Of a stretch of 64,000 bases of DNA, positions 22,258 to 30,930 are shown piece after piece. This DNA is from Actinoplanes campanulatus (GTDB lineage: Bacteria; Actinomycetota; Actinomycetes; Mycobacteriales; Micromonosporaceae). The position numbers and the translations under genes were made by a program. The notes beneath the pieces are model-generated. The model was not told the origin of the DNA. It saw nothing but the letters and a program-made list of their open reading frames with translations, and searched no databases. The stretch is taken from contig NZ_BMPW01000032.1 in NCBI RefSeq assembly GCF_014647795.1, forward strand, positions 1 to 64,000, written 5' to 3'. Every line of letters begins with the position of its first letter. Position 1 is the stretch's first letter.

Positions 22258-24681
22258 TCAGGAGACGTTGTCCTTCACCCGGGACGACTCCGTGGCGCGG
22301 GCATCCTGGACGGCCTTGGCCGTGTCGGCCGCACCGACAGCGGCGGCAGCCGCGGCCGCGGAGGGCTCGTCGCCCATCGTGACCGGCTTGCGCTTGCTCC
22401 AGAACACCGCGGTCGCGACGATCGCGACCGCCACGACCGCGACACCGACCCGCAGGGCGGTGTTCGCGTCCGCGCCGTAGCTCCAGGTCACCACGGCCGG
22501 GGCGATCAGCAGCGACACCAGGTTCATCACCTTGAGCAGCGGGTTGATCGCCGGACCGGCGGTGTCCTTGAACGGGTCGCCGACGGTGTCGCCGATGACC
22601 GTGGCGGCGTGCGCCTCGGAGCCCTTGCCACCGAAGGCGCCGTCCTCCACCAGCTTCTTCGCGTTGTCCCACGCGCCGCCGGAGTTGGACAGGAAGACCG
22701 CCATCAGGGTGCCGGTGCCGATGGCGCCGGCCAGGTACGCCGCGAGCGCGCCCGGGCCGAGGCCGAAGCCCACCGCGATCGGCGCGGTGATCGCCAGCAG
22801 ACCGGGGGTGAGCAGCTCACGCTGCGCGTCCCGGGTGCAGATGTCGACGACCCGGCCGTACTCCGGACGCTGGGTGCCGTCCATGATGCCCGGGAACTCG
22901 CGGAACTGGCGGCGGACCTCCATCACGACCGCGCCGGCCGAGCGGGAGACCGCGTTGATGGCCAGACCGGAGAAGAGGAACACCACGGCCGCACCGACCA
23001 GCAGGCCGACCAGCGCCCGCGGGTTGGAGATGTTCAGCTGGGCCAGGATCTCGGCGCCGACGTCCGTCACCCCGGCGCTGGCCATCGAGCTGGCCAGGCT
23101 GTTGGTGTACGACCCGAACAGCGCCGTGGCCGCGAGCACCGCGGTCGCGATCGCGATGCCCTTGGTGATCGCCTTCGTGGTGTTGCCGACCGCGTCCAGC
23201 TCGGTGAGGATCTGGGCGCCCCGCTCGTCGATGTCGCCGGACATCTCGGCGATGCCCTGCGCGTTGTCCGAGATCGGGCCGAAGGTGTCCATCGCCACGA
23301 TGACGCCGACCGTGGTGAGCAGGCCGGTGCCGGCCAGCGCCACAGCGAACAGCGACAGCGTCAGCGACGAGCCGCCCAGCAGGAAGGCGCCGAAGACGCC
23401 CGCGCCGAGCAGCAGCGCCGAGTAGACCGCCGACTCCAGGCCGACGCTGATGCCGGCCAGGATCACGGTGGCCGGACCGGTCTGCGACGACTTGCCGATG
23501 TCCTGCACCGGGCGCCGGTTCGTCTCGGTGAAGTAGCCGGTCAGCGCCTGGATGGCGGCGGCCAGCACGATACCGATCACGACCGCGCCGACCGCGACGA
23601 TCCGCGGGTCCTGACCGCTGTTCAGGATGTCCTCGGCGATGCCCGCGTCACCGAACCCGGCGAAGCTGTCAGGCAGGTAGACGAAGCTCACCACGGCCAC
23701 CGCGATCGCGGAGAGAGCTGCCGAGATGTAGAACGCCCGGTTGATCGCGGTGAGGCCGTTACGGTCACTGGGCCGCAGACGGGTGATGAAGACACCGATG
23801 ATCGCGATCAGCACACCGACCGTGGAGACGATCAGCGGGAAGATCAGGCCGTCCTGACCGAACGCGGCCGAACCCAGGATCAGGGCGGCCACCAGGGTCA
23901 CGGCGTACGACTCGAAGAGGTCGGCGGCCATGCCGGCGCAGTCGCCGACGTTGTCGCCCACGTTGTCGGCGATGGTCGCGGCGTTGCGCGGGTCGTCCTC
24001 CGGAATACCCTGCTCGACCTTGCCGACCAGGTCGGCGCCGACGTCTGCGGCCTTGGTGAAGATGCCGCCGCCGACCCGCATGAACATGGCCAGCAGCGCG
24101 GCGCCGAAGCCGAAGCCCTCCAGGACGGTGGGCGCGTCGCCGCGGAAGATCAGCACGACCAGCGCGCCGCCGAACAGGCCGAGGCCGACGGTGAGGAAGC
24201 CCACCACACCACCGGTACGGAAGGCGATGCCCATCGCCTTCTCCCGGCCGCCCTGCTCCCCGGCCGCCGCGGCGACCCGCAGGTTGGCCCGGGTGGCCAA
24301 CGCCATGCCGGCGCCGCCGATGAACGAGCTGAACACCGCGCCGACGATGAAGAACAGCGAGCGGCCGATCTTGACCCAGGTCTCGTTGTCCGTCTCGTGC
24401 ACCGGCAGGAGGAACAGCAGAACGACCGCGATGACGACGAAGATGCCGAGGGTCTTGAACTGCCGGAACAGGTACGCCGAGGCGCCCTCCTGCACGGCGC
24501 CCGCGATCTCCTGCATCTTGGGGGTGCCGCGTTCGGCCTTCAGTACCGATTGGACGAACGCGGCGGCGAAGCCCAGGGCCACCAGGGCGAACACCAGGGC
24601 AACGATGACGAATGTGACGTTTGATCCACTCAGGGACACTCCACCGCCATCAGCGGCGAGGTCTATCGAGGTCCCGGACAT
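22258..24681 (-). CDS. hppA: Membrane H+-translocating pyrophosphatase, K+-independent type
   Basis: The 807-aa integral membrane enzyme splits pyrophosphate and pumps protons. The substrate loop DVGADLVGKVE and the acidic motif PEDDPRNAATIADNVGDNVGD are intact, and a second DTxGDPFKDTxGP-like motif (GDTVGDPFKDTAGPAINPL) is near the C-terminus. About 16 membrane helices fit the family. In VGNTTKAITKG the position that is Ala in K+-dependent enzymes is Lys, predicting a K+-independent enzyme. Start ATG 24681 has AGGAGGA 5-6 nt upstream. A promoter (TATACA at 24808-24813) and a leader hairpin lie upstream. Confidence 0.96.
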   Translation of the reverse strand: MSGTSIDLAADGGGVSLSGSNVTFVIVALVFALVALGFAAAFVQSVLKAERGTPKMQEIAGAVQEGASAYLFRQFKTLGIFVVIAVVLLFLLPVHETDNETWVKIGRSLFFIVGAVFSSFIGGAGMALATRANLRVAAAAGEQGGREKAMGIAFRTGGVVGFLTVGLGLFGGALVVLIFRGDAPTVLEGFGFGAALLAMFMRVGGGIFTKAADVGADLVGKVEQGIPEDDPRNAATIADNVGDNVGDCAGMAADLFESYAVTLVAALILGSAAFGQDGLIFPLIVSTVGVLIAIIGVFITRLRPSDRNGLTAINRAFYISAALSAIAVAVVSFVYLPDSFAGFGDAGIAEDILNSGQDPRIVAVGAVVIGIVLAAAIQALTGYFTETNRRPVQDIGKSSQTGPATVILAGISVGLESAVYSALLLGAGVFGAFLLGGSSLTLSLFAVALAGTGLLTTVGVIVAMDTFGPISDNAQGIAEMSGDIDERGAQILTELDAVGNTTKAITKGIAIATAVLAATALFGSYTNSLASSMASAGVTDVGAEILAQLNISNPRALVGLLVGAAVVFLFSGLAINAVSRSAGAVVMEVRRQFREFPGIMDGTQRPEYGRVVDICTRDAQRELLTPGLLAITAPIAVGFGLGPGALAAYLAGAIGTGTLMAVFLSNSGGAWDNAKKLVEDGAFGGKGSEAHAATVIGDTVGDPFKDTAGPAINPLLKVMNLVSLLIAPAVVTWSYGADANTALRVGVAVVAVAIVATAVFWSKRKPVTMGDEPSAAAAAAAVGAADTAKAVQDARATESSRVKDNVS

Positions 24682-24733
24682 CCTTGTCCTCCTACACCGA
24701 TGGCGCCCGGACGGCGGACGAAGCCCCCGGGCG

Positions 24734-24758
24734 CGTTCCCCGGGGAGCCCGGGGAACG
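24734..24758 (-). promoter_or_regulatory. Perfect 11-bp hairpin in the hppA leader
   Basis: CGTTCCCCGGG (24734-24744) pairs with CCCGGGGAACG (24748-24758) around GAG. It sits 53-77 nt before the hppA start codon and inside the predicted 5' UTR. It may act as an attenuator or mRNA stabiliser; no anti-terminator partner was identified. Confidence 0.45.
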
Positions 24759-24807
24759 ACGACCAGACCCGCGGACGCGGGCCAGCAGTAGCTGATAACT
24801 CGCGTAC

Positions 24808-24835
24808 TGTATAGGGCTTACGTGTTGGTCGTCAC
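24808..24835 (-). promoter_or_regulatory. hppA: Candidate hppA promoter
   Basis: On the minus strand GTGACG (24835-24830) and TATACA (24813-24808) are 16 nt apart, a plausible SigA-type promoter. Transcription would start near 24800, giving a leader of about 120 nt. The rest of the 315-nt gap to 24996 is relatively AT-rich near 24935-24965 and contains the palindrome ATTTCCGGAAAT (24947-24958), perhaps part of the terminator of the rsbW-like gene. Confidence 0.5.
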
Positions 24836-24996
24836 ATGTAGCACCAGGCGTGTTCCGGCGATGATCGCCGCTATGTTAGGCCACCGTCGATCCCGGGTAG
24901 ATGGGATCGTTTGACAGGACGCAAGCCCGCACCCAATTTTAACCCTATTTCCGGAAATTTCGTCCATAAACGGACATGGCGGCGAGGGGTGTCGCG

Positions 24997-25434
24997 TCAG
25001 CGGCGGGTGACCGGCCAGACCATGCGGACCTCGGTGCCCGGGCCGTCGTCCACCGGGCGCACCTGCAGGTCGTCGACGAAACCGGCGAGCAGCGCGAAAC
25101 CCACACCGGTGGTGAGCGCGTCGTCGGTGAGGTTCTCCGCGGCCAGCTCGTCCGGCGGCAGCTTGGCCAGGCCCACGCTCGCCTCGATCGGGGCGTGGTC
25201 GATGACCCGGACCGTGTACGAATCCGAGTCGGACATCTCCATCGTGACGAGATCGGTGAGGCCGTACTGGCGGTGCAGGGTGACCGCCCGGGTGCAGGCC
25301 TCACCGATGGCGAGCCGAACCTCGTCGAGCAGCTCCTCCGCCACGCCGGCACGCCGGGCCACGGCGACGCCGACGAGCCGGGCGGTGCGCACATGCACCG
25401 GGGCCGGAGAGAAGGAGAGCCGAACGGTTGCCAT
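24997..25434 (-). CDS. RsbW-like anti-sigma factor/serine kinase
   Basis: The 145-aa protein has the HATPase fold of anti-sigma kinases: EVRLAIGEACTRAV (N-box-like with the Glu and, unusually, no clear Asn), VIDHAPIEA, and GVGFALLAGFVDDLQV (G2-like). In Streptomyces the gene next to bldG encodes such an anti-sigma factor (SCO3548), and the arrangement is the same here. It starts in a TGATG overlap with the bldG stop. It should bind a sigma factor and be countered by the BldG-type antagonist. Confidence 0.88.
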   Translation of the reverse strand: MATVRLSFSPAPVHVRTARLVGVAVARRAGVAEELLDEVRLAIGEACTRAVTLHRQYGLTDLVTMEMSDSDSYTVRVIDHAPIEASVGLAKLPPDELAAENLTDDALTTGVGFALLAGFVDDLQVRPVDDGPGTEVRMVWPVTRR

Positions 25435-25790
25435 CACGAAGTGGGACCGCTGCCGTCGCGCTCGGTGGCCGCATCGACCGTTGGGAAGATCGGGAAGACC
25501 TGGTCCAGAGCGGTGATCCGGAAGATCTTGAGAAGCGGCTCCTTGGCGCAGACCAGGCCGAAGGTTCCGTGCGCGGTACGCAGCCGCTTCAGGGCGCCGA
25601 CCAGGACACCCAGGCCGGTCGAGTCGAGGAAGTCGACCCGCTCCAGATCGACGACCACATCACGGGCGCCCGCGTCGACCAGCTCGATGAGCCGCTCGCG
25701 CAATCGGGGGGCGGTGTAAACATCCACCTCACCGCCGACCTCGAGCACGGTGTGCTCGGCGACGGTCCGGGTCGTGAGTGACAGCTCCAT
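25434..25790 (-). CDS. bldG: BldG-type anti-sigma factor antagonist (STAS)
   Basis: The 118-aa STAS protein begins [20 protein letters not shown] and contains [18 protein letters not shown], where the Ser is the phosphorylation site of SpoIIAA/BldG proteins. From memory it aligns very closely along its length with Streptomyces BldG, including [22 protein letters not shown]. BldG controls aerial growth and antibiotic production in Streptomyces through the anti-sigma factor encoded next to it. ATG 25790 has AGGAGG 4 nt upstream. Confidence 0.92.
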   Translation of the reverse strand: MELSLTTRTVAEHTVLEVGGEVDVYTAPRLRERLIELVDAGARDVVVDLERVDFLDSTGLGVLVGALKRLRTAHGTFGLVCAKEPLLKIFRITALDQVFPIFPTVDAATERDGSGPTS

Positions 25791-25903
25791 CGGTCCTCCT
25801 CCCTGATCTCTCCCCCCGCGAAATCTAACCACCGACCGATCGGGGCTGACGCATGGCACCCACCGTCCTACCCGTTTGAGGTTCGGGGCATACCGGTGTC
25901 ACA

Positions 25904-28255
25904 GTGCAATGCGTGACCTCCACCGCCTTCGGTCCTGCTGAACTGCTGCACCGGCTGCGGGCCCGCACCAACGGCACAGCGGTTTCGCCGGTCACCCACA
26001 TCGAGCGGGTCCCCGCTCGCGAGGGCCGCCCGGCGCCGTGGCCCACCTGGACCGATCCAGCGGTGCGTGACGCCCTCGTCGCACAGGGGATCGCCGCACC
26101 GTGGGAGCATCAGGCGGCCGCGGCCACCCTCGCCCGGGAGGGCACACACGTCGTTCTGGCCACCGGCACGGCATCGGGCAAATCGCTCGCCTACCAGCTG
26201 CCGGCACTCAGCACGCTCGCCACGGACCCTAAGGCGACGGTGCTCTATCTGTCACCCACCAAGGCGCTCGCCGCCGATCAGCTGCGCGGTCTGATGCGGC
26301 TCGGGCTGGACGGGGTGCGGCCGGCCACCTACGACGGTGACACCCCACGCGAGGAACGGGAGTGGATCCGGCAGCACTCGCGCTTTCTGCTCACCAACCC
26401 CGACATGCTGCATCACAGCCTGCTGCCGGGCCACAACCGGTGGGGGGTCTTCCTCCGCCGCCTCCGGTACGTGGTGATCGACGAATGTCACACGTACCGC
26501 GGGGTGTTCGGCTCGCACGTGGCGCACGTGCTGCGACGACTGCGCCGGGCGGCGGCCCGGTACGGCGCCTCCCCGACATTCGTGCTGGCCTCCGCCACCT
26601 CCGGGGATCCGGCCGGGTCGGCGTCGAGGCTGACCGGGCTCCCGGTGACCGCGGTGACCGACGACGCCTCCCCGCGGGGCGCCGTCACGTTCGCCCTGTG
26701 GGAGCCGCCGCTGCTCCCCACTTTCGAGGACTCCGCCGAGGAGGCGCCCCCCATCCGGCGGTCCGCCCTGCGGGAGACGGCCGACCTGCTCACCGACGCG
26801 GTCGTGGCCGGCACACGCACGCTGGCCTTCGTCCGGTCCCGTCGCGGGGCCGAGGTGGTCGCCGCACTGACCCGGCAGTCGCTGGACGAGGCGGTGCCCG
26901 GGCTCGGTGACCGGGTCGCCGCCTACCGGGGCGGCTATCTGCGGGAGGACCGGCGGGCCATCGAACGGGCGCTGCTCTCCGGGGAGCTGCTCGGGCTGGC
27001 CTCCACCAACGCGCTGGAGCTCGGCGTCGACCTGGCCGGGCTGGACGCCGTGCTGATCTGCGGTTACCCGGGCACCCGGGCGTCGCTGTGGCAGCAGGCG
27101 GGCCGGGCCGGGCGGGCCGGTGGCGAGGCGCTCGCCGTGCTGGTGGCCCGGGACGATCCGCTCGACACCTACCTGGTGCACCATCCGGAGGCGGTGTTCG
27201 GGCGGCCGGTCGAGGCGACAGTGCTCGACCCGGCGAACCCGTACGTGCTCGGTCCGCAACTGTGCTGCGCCGCGTCCGAGGCGCCCCTCACCGACGCCGA
27301 CCTGGCCCTCTTCGGCGACGCGGCGAGCGGGATCGTGCAGCGGCTGGTCGCCGAGGGGTTGCTGCGGCGGCGGCCGTCCGGGTGGTACTGGATCCATCGT
27401 GGGCGGCCGGAGGTCGACCTGCGCGGCACCGGCGGGGCGCCGGTGGCGGTCGTCGAATCGTCGACCGGGCGGCTGCTCGGCACGGTCGACCCCGGTTCGT
27501 CGCACGCCATGCTCCACCCGGGCGCGGTCTACCTGCACCAGGGCGTGTCCTATGTGGTGGACGACCTCGACCTGGAGGACGCGATCGCACTGGTCCACCA
27601 GGAGGAGCCGGACTGGACCACGCACGCCCGGGACGTCACCGACCTCTCGGTGGTGAACGTGCGGTCGTATGTGGACGCCGGCCCGGTCGGCCTGTTCCTC
27701 GGCGAGGTGGACGTGACCAACCAGGTGGTGTCCTACCAGCGGCGACGGATCGGCAGCGGCGAGGTCATCGACACCCGCCCGCTCGACCTGCCGGTACGCG
27801 AACTGCGCACGGTGGCCGTCTGGTTCACCGTCTCGCCGCAGGCGCTGGCCGCGGCCGGGGTGGAGCCGAGCGAGTTCCCGGGGGCGCTGCACGCCGCCGA
27901 GCACGCCGGGATCGGCCTGCTGCCGCTGATCGCCACCTGCGATCGGTGGGACATCGGCGGGTTGTCCACCGCCGGTCACGCCGACACCGAGGCGCCGACC
28001 GTCTTCGTCTACGACGGGCATCCCGGGGGTGCCGGGTTCGCCGAGCGGGCCTACGGAACGGCGGCGGAGTGGCTGCGGGCGACCCGGGAGGCGATCGCGT
28101 CGTGCGTGTGCGAGGCCGGTTGCCCGTCCTGCGTGCAGTCCCCGAAGTGCGGAAACGGCAACAATCCGCTGAACAAGGAGGACGCCGTGAAGGTGCTCGA
28201 CGTCGTCCTGGGCGCACTCCCTCCTTCACCACCCGCACCAGTCATGTGGGAATAG
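25904..28255 (+). CDS. MrfA-type DEAD/DEAH-box helicase with C-terminal Cys cluster
   Basis: The 783-aa protein has helicase motifs in order: Q-like PWEHQ, motif I ATGTASGKSLAYQLP, DECH (VVIDECHTYRG, about residue 190), SAT (LASATSGDP), and motif VI QQAGRAGRAG. The C-terminal DUF1998/MZB domain has four cysteines in CVCEAGCPSCVQSPKCG. This matches the MrfA/YprA group that repairs mitomycin-type DNA damage in Bacillus. The start is GTG 25904, or GTG 25913; TACCGG is 7 nt before the first, suggesting a leaderless mRNA. Its end overlaps the last tad gene by 14 nt, convergently. Confidence 0.9.
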   Translation: MQCVTSTAFGPAELLHRLRARTNGTAVSPVTHIERVPAREGRPAPWPTWTDPAVRDALVAQGIAAPWEHQAAAATLAREGTHVVLATGTASGKSLAYQLPALSTLATDPKATVLYLSPTKALAADQLRGLMRLGLDGVRPATYDGDTPREEREWIRQHSRFLLTNPDMLHHSLLPGHNRWGVFLRRLRYVVIDECHTYRGVFGSHVAHVLRRLRRAAARYGASPTFVLASATSGDPAGSASRLTGLPVTAVTDDASPRGAVTFALWEPPLLPTFEDSAEEAPPIRRSALRETADLLTDAVVAGTRTLAFVRSRRGAEVVAALTRQSLDEAVPGLGDRVAAYRGGYLREDRRAIERALLSGELLGLASTNALELGVDLAGLDAVLICGYPGTRASLWQQAGRAGRAGGEALAVLVARDDPLDTYLVHHPEAVFGRPVEATVLDPANPYVLGPQLCCAASEAPLTDADLALFGDAASGIVQRLVAEGLLRRRPSGWYWIHRGRPEVDLRGTGGAPVAVVESSTGRLLGTVDPGSSHAMLHPGAVYLHQGVSYVVDDLDLEDAIALVHQEEPDWTTHARDVTDLSVVNVRSYVDAGPVGLFLGEVDVTNQVVSYQRRRIGSGEVIDTRPLDLPVRELRTVAVWFTVSPQALAAAGVEPSEFPGALHAAEHAGIGLLPLIATCDRWDIGGLSTAGHADTEAPTVFVYDGHPGGAGFAERAYGTAAEWLRATREAIASCVCEAGCPSCVQSPKCGNGNNPLNKEDAVKVLDVVLGALPPSPPAPVMWE

Positions 28256-28592
28256 TCACAACGGAGACCGGCCCCGCCCGGGAGGCGGCTTCCGCGCCGG
28301 CCGGAGCGAACCGGAACCGGACCTCGGCCCGGACCACGATCTCCAGTCCCGAGACGACGCAGCCGGACATGCTCGCCCCGTTGGCCTCGACGTAGCGCCG
28401 TGCCACCGCGCAGGCCGCCGCCTGCCCCTCGATGGCGTGCGCTCCCCCGGCCAGCGCCCCGAAGTCGGCCGCCACCTTGGCCTGGTGCCGGGCCACCCGG
28501 GCAGCGCCGACGGTGGCCAGGCCCGCGGCCAGCACGACCAGCACCGATCCGACGCCCGCCACCAGAATCGACGCCGAGCCCCGGTCTCTCAC
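28242..28592 (-). CDS. TadE-like/Rv3654c-type protein
   Basis: The 116-aa protein begins VRDRGSASILVAGVGSVLVVLAAGLATVG, a short basic head and one hydrophobic segment like pseudopilin or TadG N-termini. CAVARRYVEANGASMSGC then gives two cysteines. In mycobacteria Rv3654c occupies the same operon position. It starts at GTG 28592 in a GTGA overlap with the upstream TadE gene. It is probably an exported minor component or secreted product of the Tad system. Confidence 0.82.
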   Translation of the reverse strand: MRDRGSASILVAGVGSVLVVLAAGLATVGAARVARHQAKVAADFGALAGGAHAIEGQAAACAVARRYVEANGASMSGCVVSGLEIVVRAEVRFRFAPAGAEAASRAGPVSVVTIPT

Positions 28593-28951
28593 CGGACAGC
28601 CTCCCCCTCCGGCTCGCGGGCCGCGGACGCGCTGGCCCGGACCGTCATCCCCGGCAGATCCGCCCCGAGGATCCGGACCGGTGCCGACACCTCCGCCGTG
28701 ACCGTCTCCCCGCCCTCCGACACCCGGATGGCGGCACCCTCCGGAGCCATCCGGCCCGCCGCCGTGGACGGCTCGCCCCGGGCCGAGGACAGCGCGGCCT
28801 CCCGGGCCGCATCCAGGCACTGCATCCGGGTCGCCACCGCCGTGACGGCCGTGATGCCGGCGCTGAGCAGCACCATGAGCGCCGGCAGCCCGGCCGCGAG
28901 CTCCGCGGTGAACGAACCCCGGTCCCGGCCGGACCACCGGCGCCGTCTCAC
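28589..28951 (-). CDS. TadE-family pilus assembly protein
   Basis: The 120-aa protein begins VRRRRWSGRDRGSFTAELAAGLPALMVLLSAGI, the typical TadE N-terminus with a conserved Glu in the hydrophobic segment. It starts at GTG 28951 in a GTGA overlap with the DUF4244 gene and overlaps the following gene in the same way. It is expected to be membrane-anchored and to work as a minor pseudopilin. Overlapping frames on this strand are longer, but the coupling and the composition support this start. Confidence 0.85.
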   Translation of the reverse strand: MRRRRWSGRDRGSFTAELAAGLPALMVLLSAGITAVTAVATRMQCLDAAREAALSSARGEPSTAAGRMAPEGAAIRVSEGGETVTAEVSAPVRILGADLPGMTVRASASAAREPEGEAVR

Positions 28952-29133
28952 TTCAGCGCCCGGGCGATGAGCGCGCTCAACGCCGACTGCACGGTCCCGC
29001 TCGTGATGACCTTGAGCAGGACACCGGCGAAGGCCACCGCGGCGATGGTGCCCACGGCGTATTCGGCGGTGCTCATCCCGGCGTCCCCGGCTTCCGCCTG
29101 GAGCCGCCGGTAGTGGGCGATGAGTTTGTGCAC
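28948..29133 (-). CDS. Flp-pilin-like DUF4244 protein (61 aa)
   Basis: A short protein with GMSTAEYAVGTIAAVAFAGVLLKVI: a glycine before a hydrophobic segment with conserved Glu and Tyr, the prepilin-type signature of DUF4244/Flp proteins. The start is GTG 29133 with AGGAGG 4 nt upstream. It is likely the structural pilin cleaved after Gly by a TadV-like peptidase, which is not in the window. It follows the duplicated tadC end (29150-29270). Confidence 0.85.
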   Translation of the reverse strand: MHKLIAHYRRLQAEAGDAGMSTAEYAVGTIAAVAFAGVLLKVITSGTVQSALSALIARALK

Positions 29134-29149
29134 TGGACCTCCTCGGTCG

Positions 29150-29270
29150 GTCGGGCACGGCGCCGGACACGCCGTGCCGGGTTTCACAGCACGTCACGGA
29201 AGATCGCGACGTCGGGCACGGCGCCGGACACGCCGTGCCGGGTTCACAGCACGTCGCGAAGAATCGCGAC
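29150..29270 (-). repeat. 60-nt tandem duplication of the tadC 3' end
   Basis: Two adjacent copies (29150-29210 and 29211-29270) differ at about five positions and one indel. Each contains the 9-bp hairpin GGCACGGCG/CGCCGTGCC. On the minus strand each copy also encodes a gene end, VAILRDVL-stop in the true tadC end and VAIFRDVL-stop in the copy. The hairpins may act as terminators or processing sites before the pilin gene. Confidence 0.8.
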
Positions 29271-29942
29271 CATCGACGGCACCAGGCCGGCGAGCACGAA
29301 GGCGGGCAGGAAGCACAGCCCGAGCGGAAGGACGATGAGGACACTCGCGCGTTGGGCGGCGGCCTCGTTCTCGACGGCGCGCTCGGCCCGCAGGTCACCG
29401 GCGAACCGTTCCAGCGCACCGGCCAGCGCACCGCCGCTCGCGCTGGACCGGACGGCCGCGGCGACCAGCCGCTCGCTCTGCGGCACCCCGGCCAGGTGCG
29501 CCCAGGCCTCGGCCGGGCTCGCACCGAGCCGCAGCGACCGGGCGACCCGCTGGAGCCGGTCCCCGAGCGGACCGCCCATGGCGTCCGCGACGGCGGCGAT
29601 CGACCGGTCCACCGACGTGCCTCCCTGCAATGCGGCCGCCAGCAGGTCCGCGCCGAGTGGCAGGTCGGCCAGGGCCTCGGCGCGTTCCTGGCGGAGCTCG
29701 GCCGGTTCCCGGGCGCGCAGGAAGCGCTCCGTCCCGAGGCCGGCCGCAAGACCCAGCGGGACACCCCACCGGCCGCCGATGAGGCCGGCGACGGCGAGCC
29801 CGGCCAGCACCGACAGCAGCACCCCGGTCCGCCGCCCGCCCGGTCGCCCGGAGCGGGGGCGCGGCAGCCGTCGCCGGCCGGCCGGAAACATCAGCAGCCC
29901 GGCGGCCAGCGCCGCACAACCCGCCACCACGATCCCGGTCAT
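29244..29942 (-). CDS. tadC: TadC-like inner-membrane platform protein
   Basis: The 232-aa protein has a T2SS F-type domain (about residues 85-200, including LPLGADLLAAALQGGTSVDRSI and VAAAVRSSASGGALAGALE). Hydrophobic segments are at the N-terminus and near the C-terminus (LIVLPLGLCFLPAFVLAGLVPSMV). It pairs with TadB to form the platform for pilus assembly. The start ATG at 29942 overlaps the stop of the small orf81 (ATGA). The 3' end has been tandemly duplicated downstream. Confidence 0.88.
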   Translation of the reverse strand: MTGIVVAGCAALAAGLLMFPAGRRRLPRPRSGRPGGRRTGVLLSVLAGLAVAGLIGGRWGVPLGLAAGLGTERFLRAREPAELRQERAEALADLPLGADLLAAALQGGTSVDRSIAAVADAMGGPLGDRLQRVARSLRLGASPAEAWAHLAGVPQSERLVAAAVRSSASGGALAGALERFAGDLRAERAVENEAAAQRASVLIVLPLGLCFLPAFVLAGLVPSMVAILRDVL

Positions 29943-30184
29943 CGCGCCACCTCGGCAGGTTGCCCGCGGTCACCGTCCGGCCCGGTCGCCCGCCGAACAG
30001 CCGGAGCAGCAACGGCGTCCACCCCCGCCGGGAAAGCCGCCCGTCCCGGTCCGACCCGCGCCGCGGCGCACGCCGAGGTCTCACCGCCCGCTCCGACCAG
30101 TGCCGCCGCGCAGCACTCCCGCAACGGGACCCGGACCGGCCCACCGGGGCGCAGCAGCTCCGCCACGCCGCACACCGGCGTCAC
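29939..30184 (-). CDS. Small ORF (81 aa) coupled between tadB and tadC
   Basis: The 238-nt gap between tadB and tadC is filled exactly by one frame. It starts with GTG 30184 in a GTGA overlap with the tadB stop and ends in an ATGA overlap with tadC. Both junctions copy the coupling used elsewhere in the operon. The product is Ala/Gly/Val-rich with four cysteines (VCGVAELL, RECCAAAL, SACAAARV). It has no clear transmembrane helix and no recognised family. The double coupling is the main evidence that it is a gene; codon statistics were not computed. Confidence 0.6.
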   Translation of the reverse strand: MTPVCGVAELLRPGGPVRVPLRECCAAALVGAGGETSACAAARVGPGRAAFPAGVDAVAAPAVRRATGPDGDRGQPAEVAR

Positions 30185-30930
30185 CGCAGCACCCGCTCGC
30201 CGATGCGCTGTGCCCATTTCAGGCCGCAGCACTGGAGGATCAGCGCCCCGATCGCGCACCCGGCGCCGCCCGGCGTGTGCAGCAGCACGTCCATCGGGTC
30301 GCCGCCCAGCACATACCCGGCGCCGATCCCGGCGAACGGCAGCACCGCCAGCAGCCCGGCCGTCACCTGGGCCCCGGCCGCCTGGGCACCCGCCTTCCTG
30401 GTGAGACGCCCGGTCTCCCGCGCGTCCGACTCGATCCGCTCGAGCAGGTCGGCGGCCGGCGCCCCGGTGTGCTCGGCGAGCCGCCACACCGCACCGGTCA
30501 GCTGCTGGATCCGCTCGTCCCCGGCCAGCCGGGCTCCGCTCGCCGACGCGGCCGCCACCACGGCCGCCGGAATGCCCGCCCGCAGGTCCGCCACCAGGGA
30601 GGTCAGCTCGTCGAGGGTCGCCATCCGCCGGACCGTGCCGCGTTTCCGCCGGTCCAGGCGTCGCCACTCGTGGACCGCCAGTCCCGCGTACGCACTCGCC
30701 ACGACCGCCGCGACCGGGCCGCCGGCCGATCCGGCGGCCACTCCGGCGACGGCCGCGGCGCCGAGGGCGAGCCGCCACTCCGGCCCGCCGAGCAGGGCGA
30801 AGAGCACCCGCCGCACCCCGGTGAGGTCCAGCCGGGCCCGCCGCCCGGGCAGCCGGTCCCGCGCCCCACGTTCCGGTCCGGCGACCAGGAACACGCCCGT
30901 CACCAGCAACGTCACGAGCACCCAGGTCAC
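30181..30930 (-). CDS. tadB: TadB-like inner-membrane platform protein
   Basis: The 249-aa protein starts VTWVLVTLLVTGVFLVAG with a first hydrophobic segment. A T2SS F-type domain follows at about 105-200 (MATLDELTSLVADLRAGIPA and LLERIESDARETGRL). Two more hydrophobic segments close the protein. GTG 30930 overlaps the tadA stop (GTGA). In the family TadB and TadC act together in the inner membrane next to the TadA ATPase. Confidence 0.88.
   Translation of the reverse strand: MTWVLVTLLVTGVFLVAGPERGARDRLPGRRARLDLTGVRRVLFALLGGPEWRLALGAAAVAGVAAGSAGGPVAAVVASAYAGLAVHEWRRLDRRKRGTVRRMATLDELTSLVADLRAGIPAAVVAAASASGARLAGDERIQQLTGAVWRLAEHTGAPAADLLERIESDARETGRLTRKAGAQAAGAQVTAGLLAVLPFAGIGAGYVLGGDPMDVLLHTPGGAGCAIGALILQCCGLKWAQRIGERVLR

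Noticed and set aside
22204-24624. 806-codon open frame opposite hppA
   Set aside because: The minus strand encodes an intact pyrophosphatase; the plus-strand product has no recognisable domain and no ribosome-binding site.
24682-24800. Known riboswitch (for example c-di-AMP type) in the hppA leader
   Set aside because: Only a single simple hairpin is visible; the multi-stem pattern and conserved loops of known riboswitches were not found.
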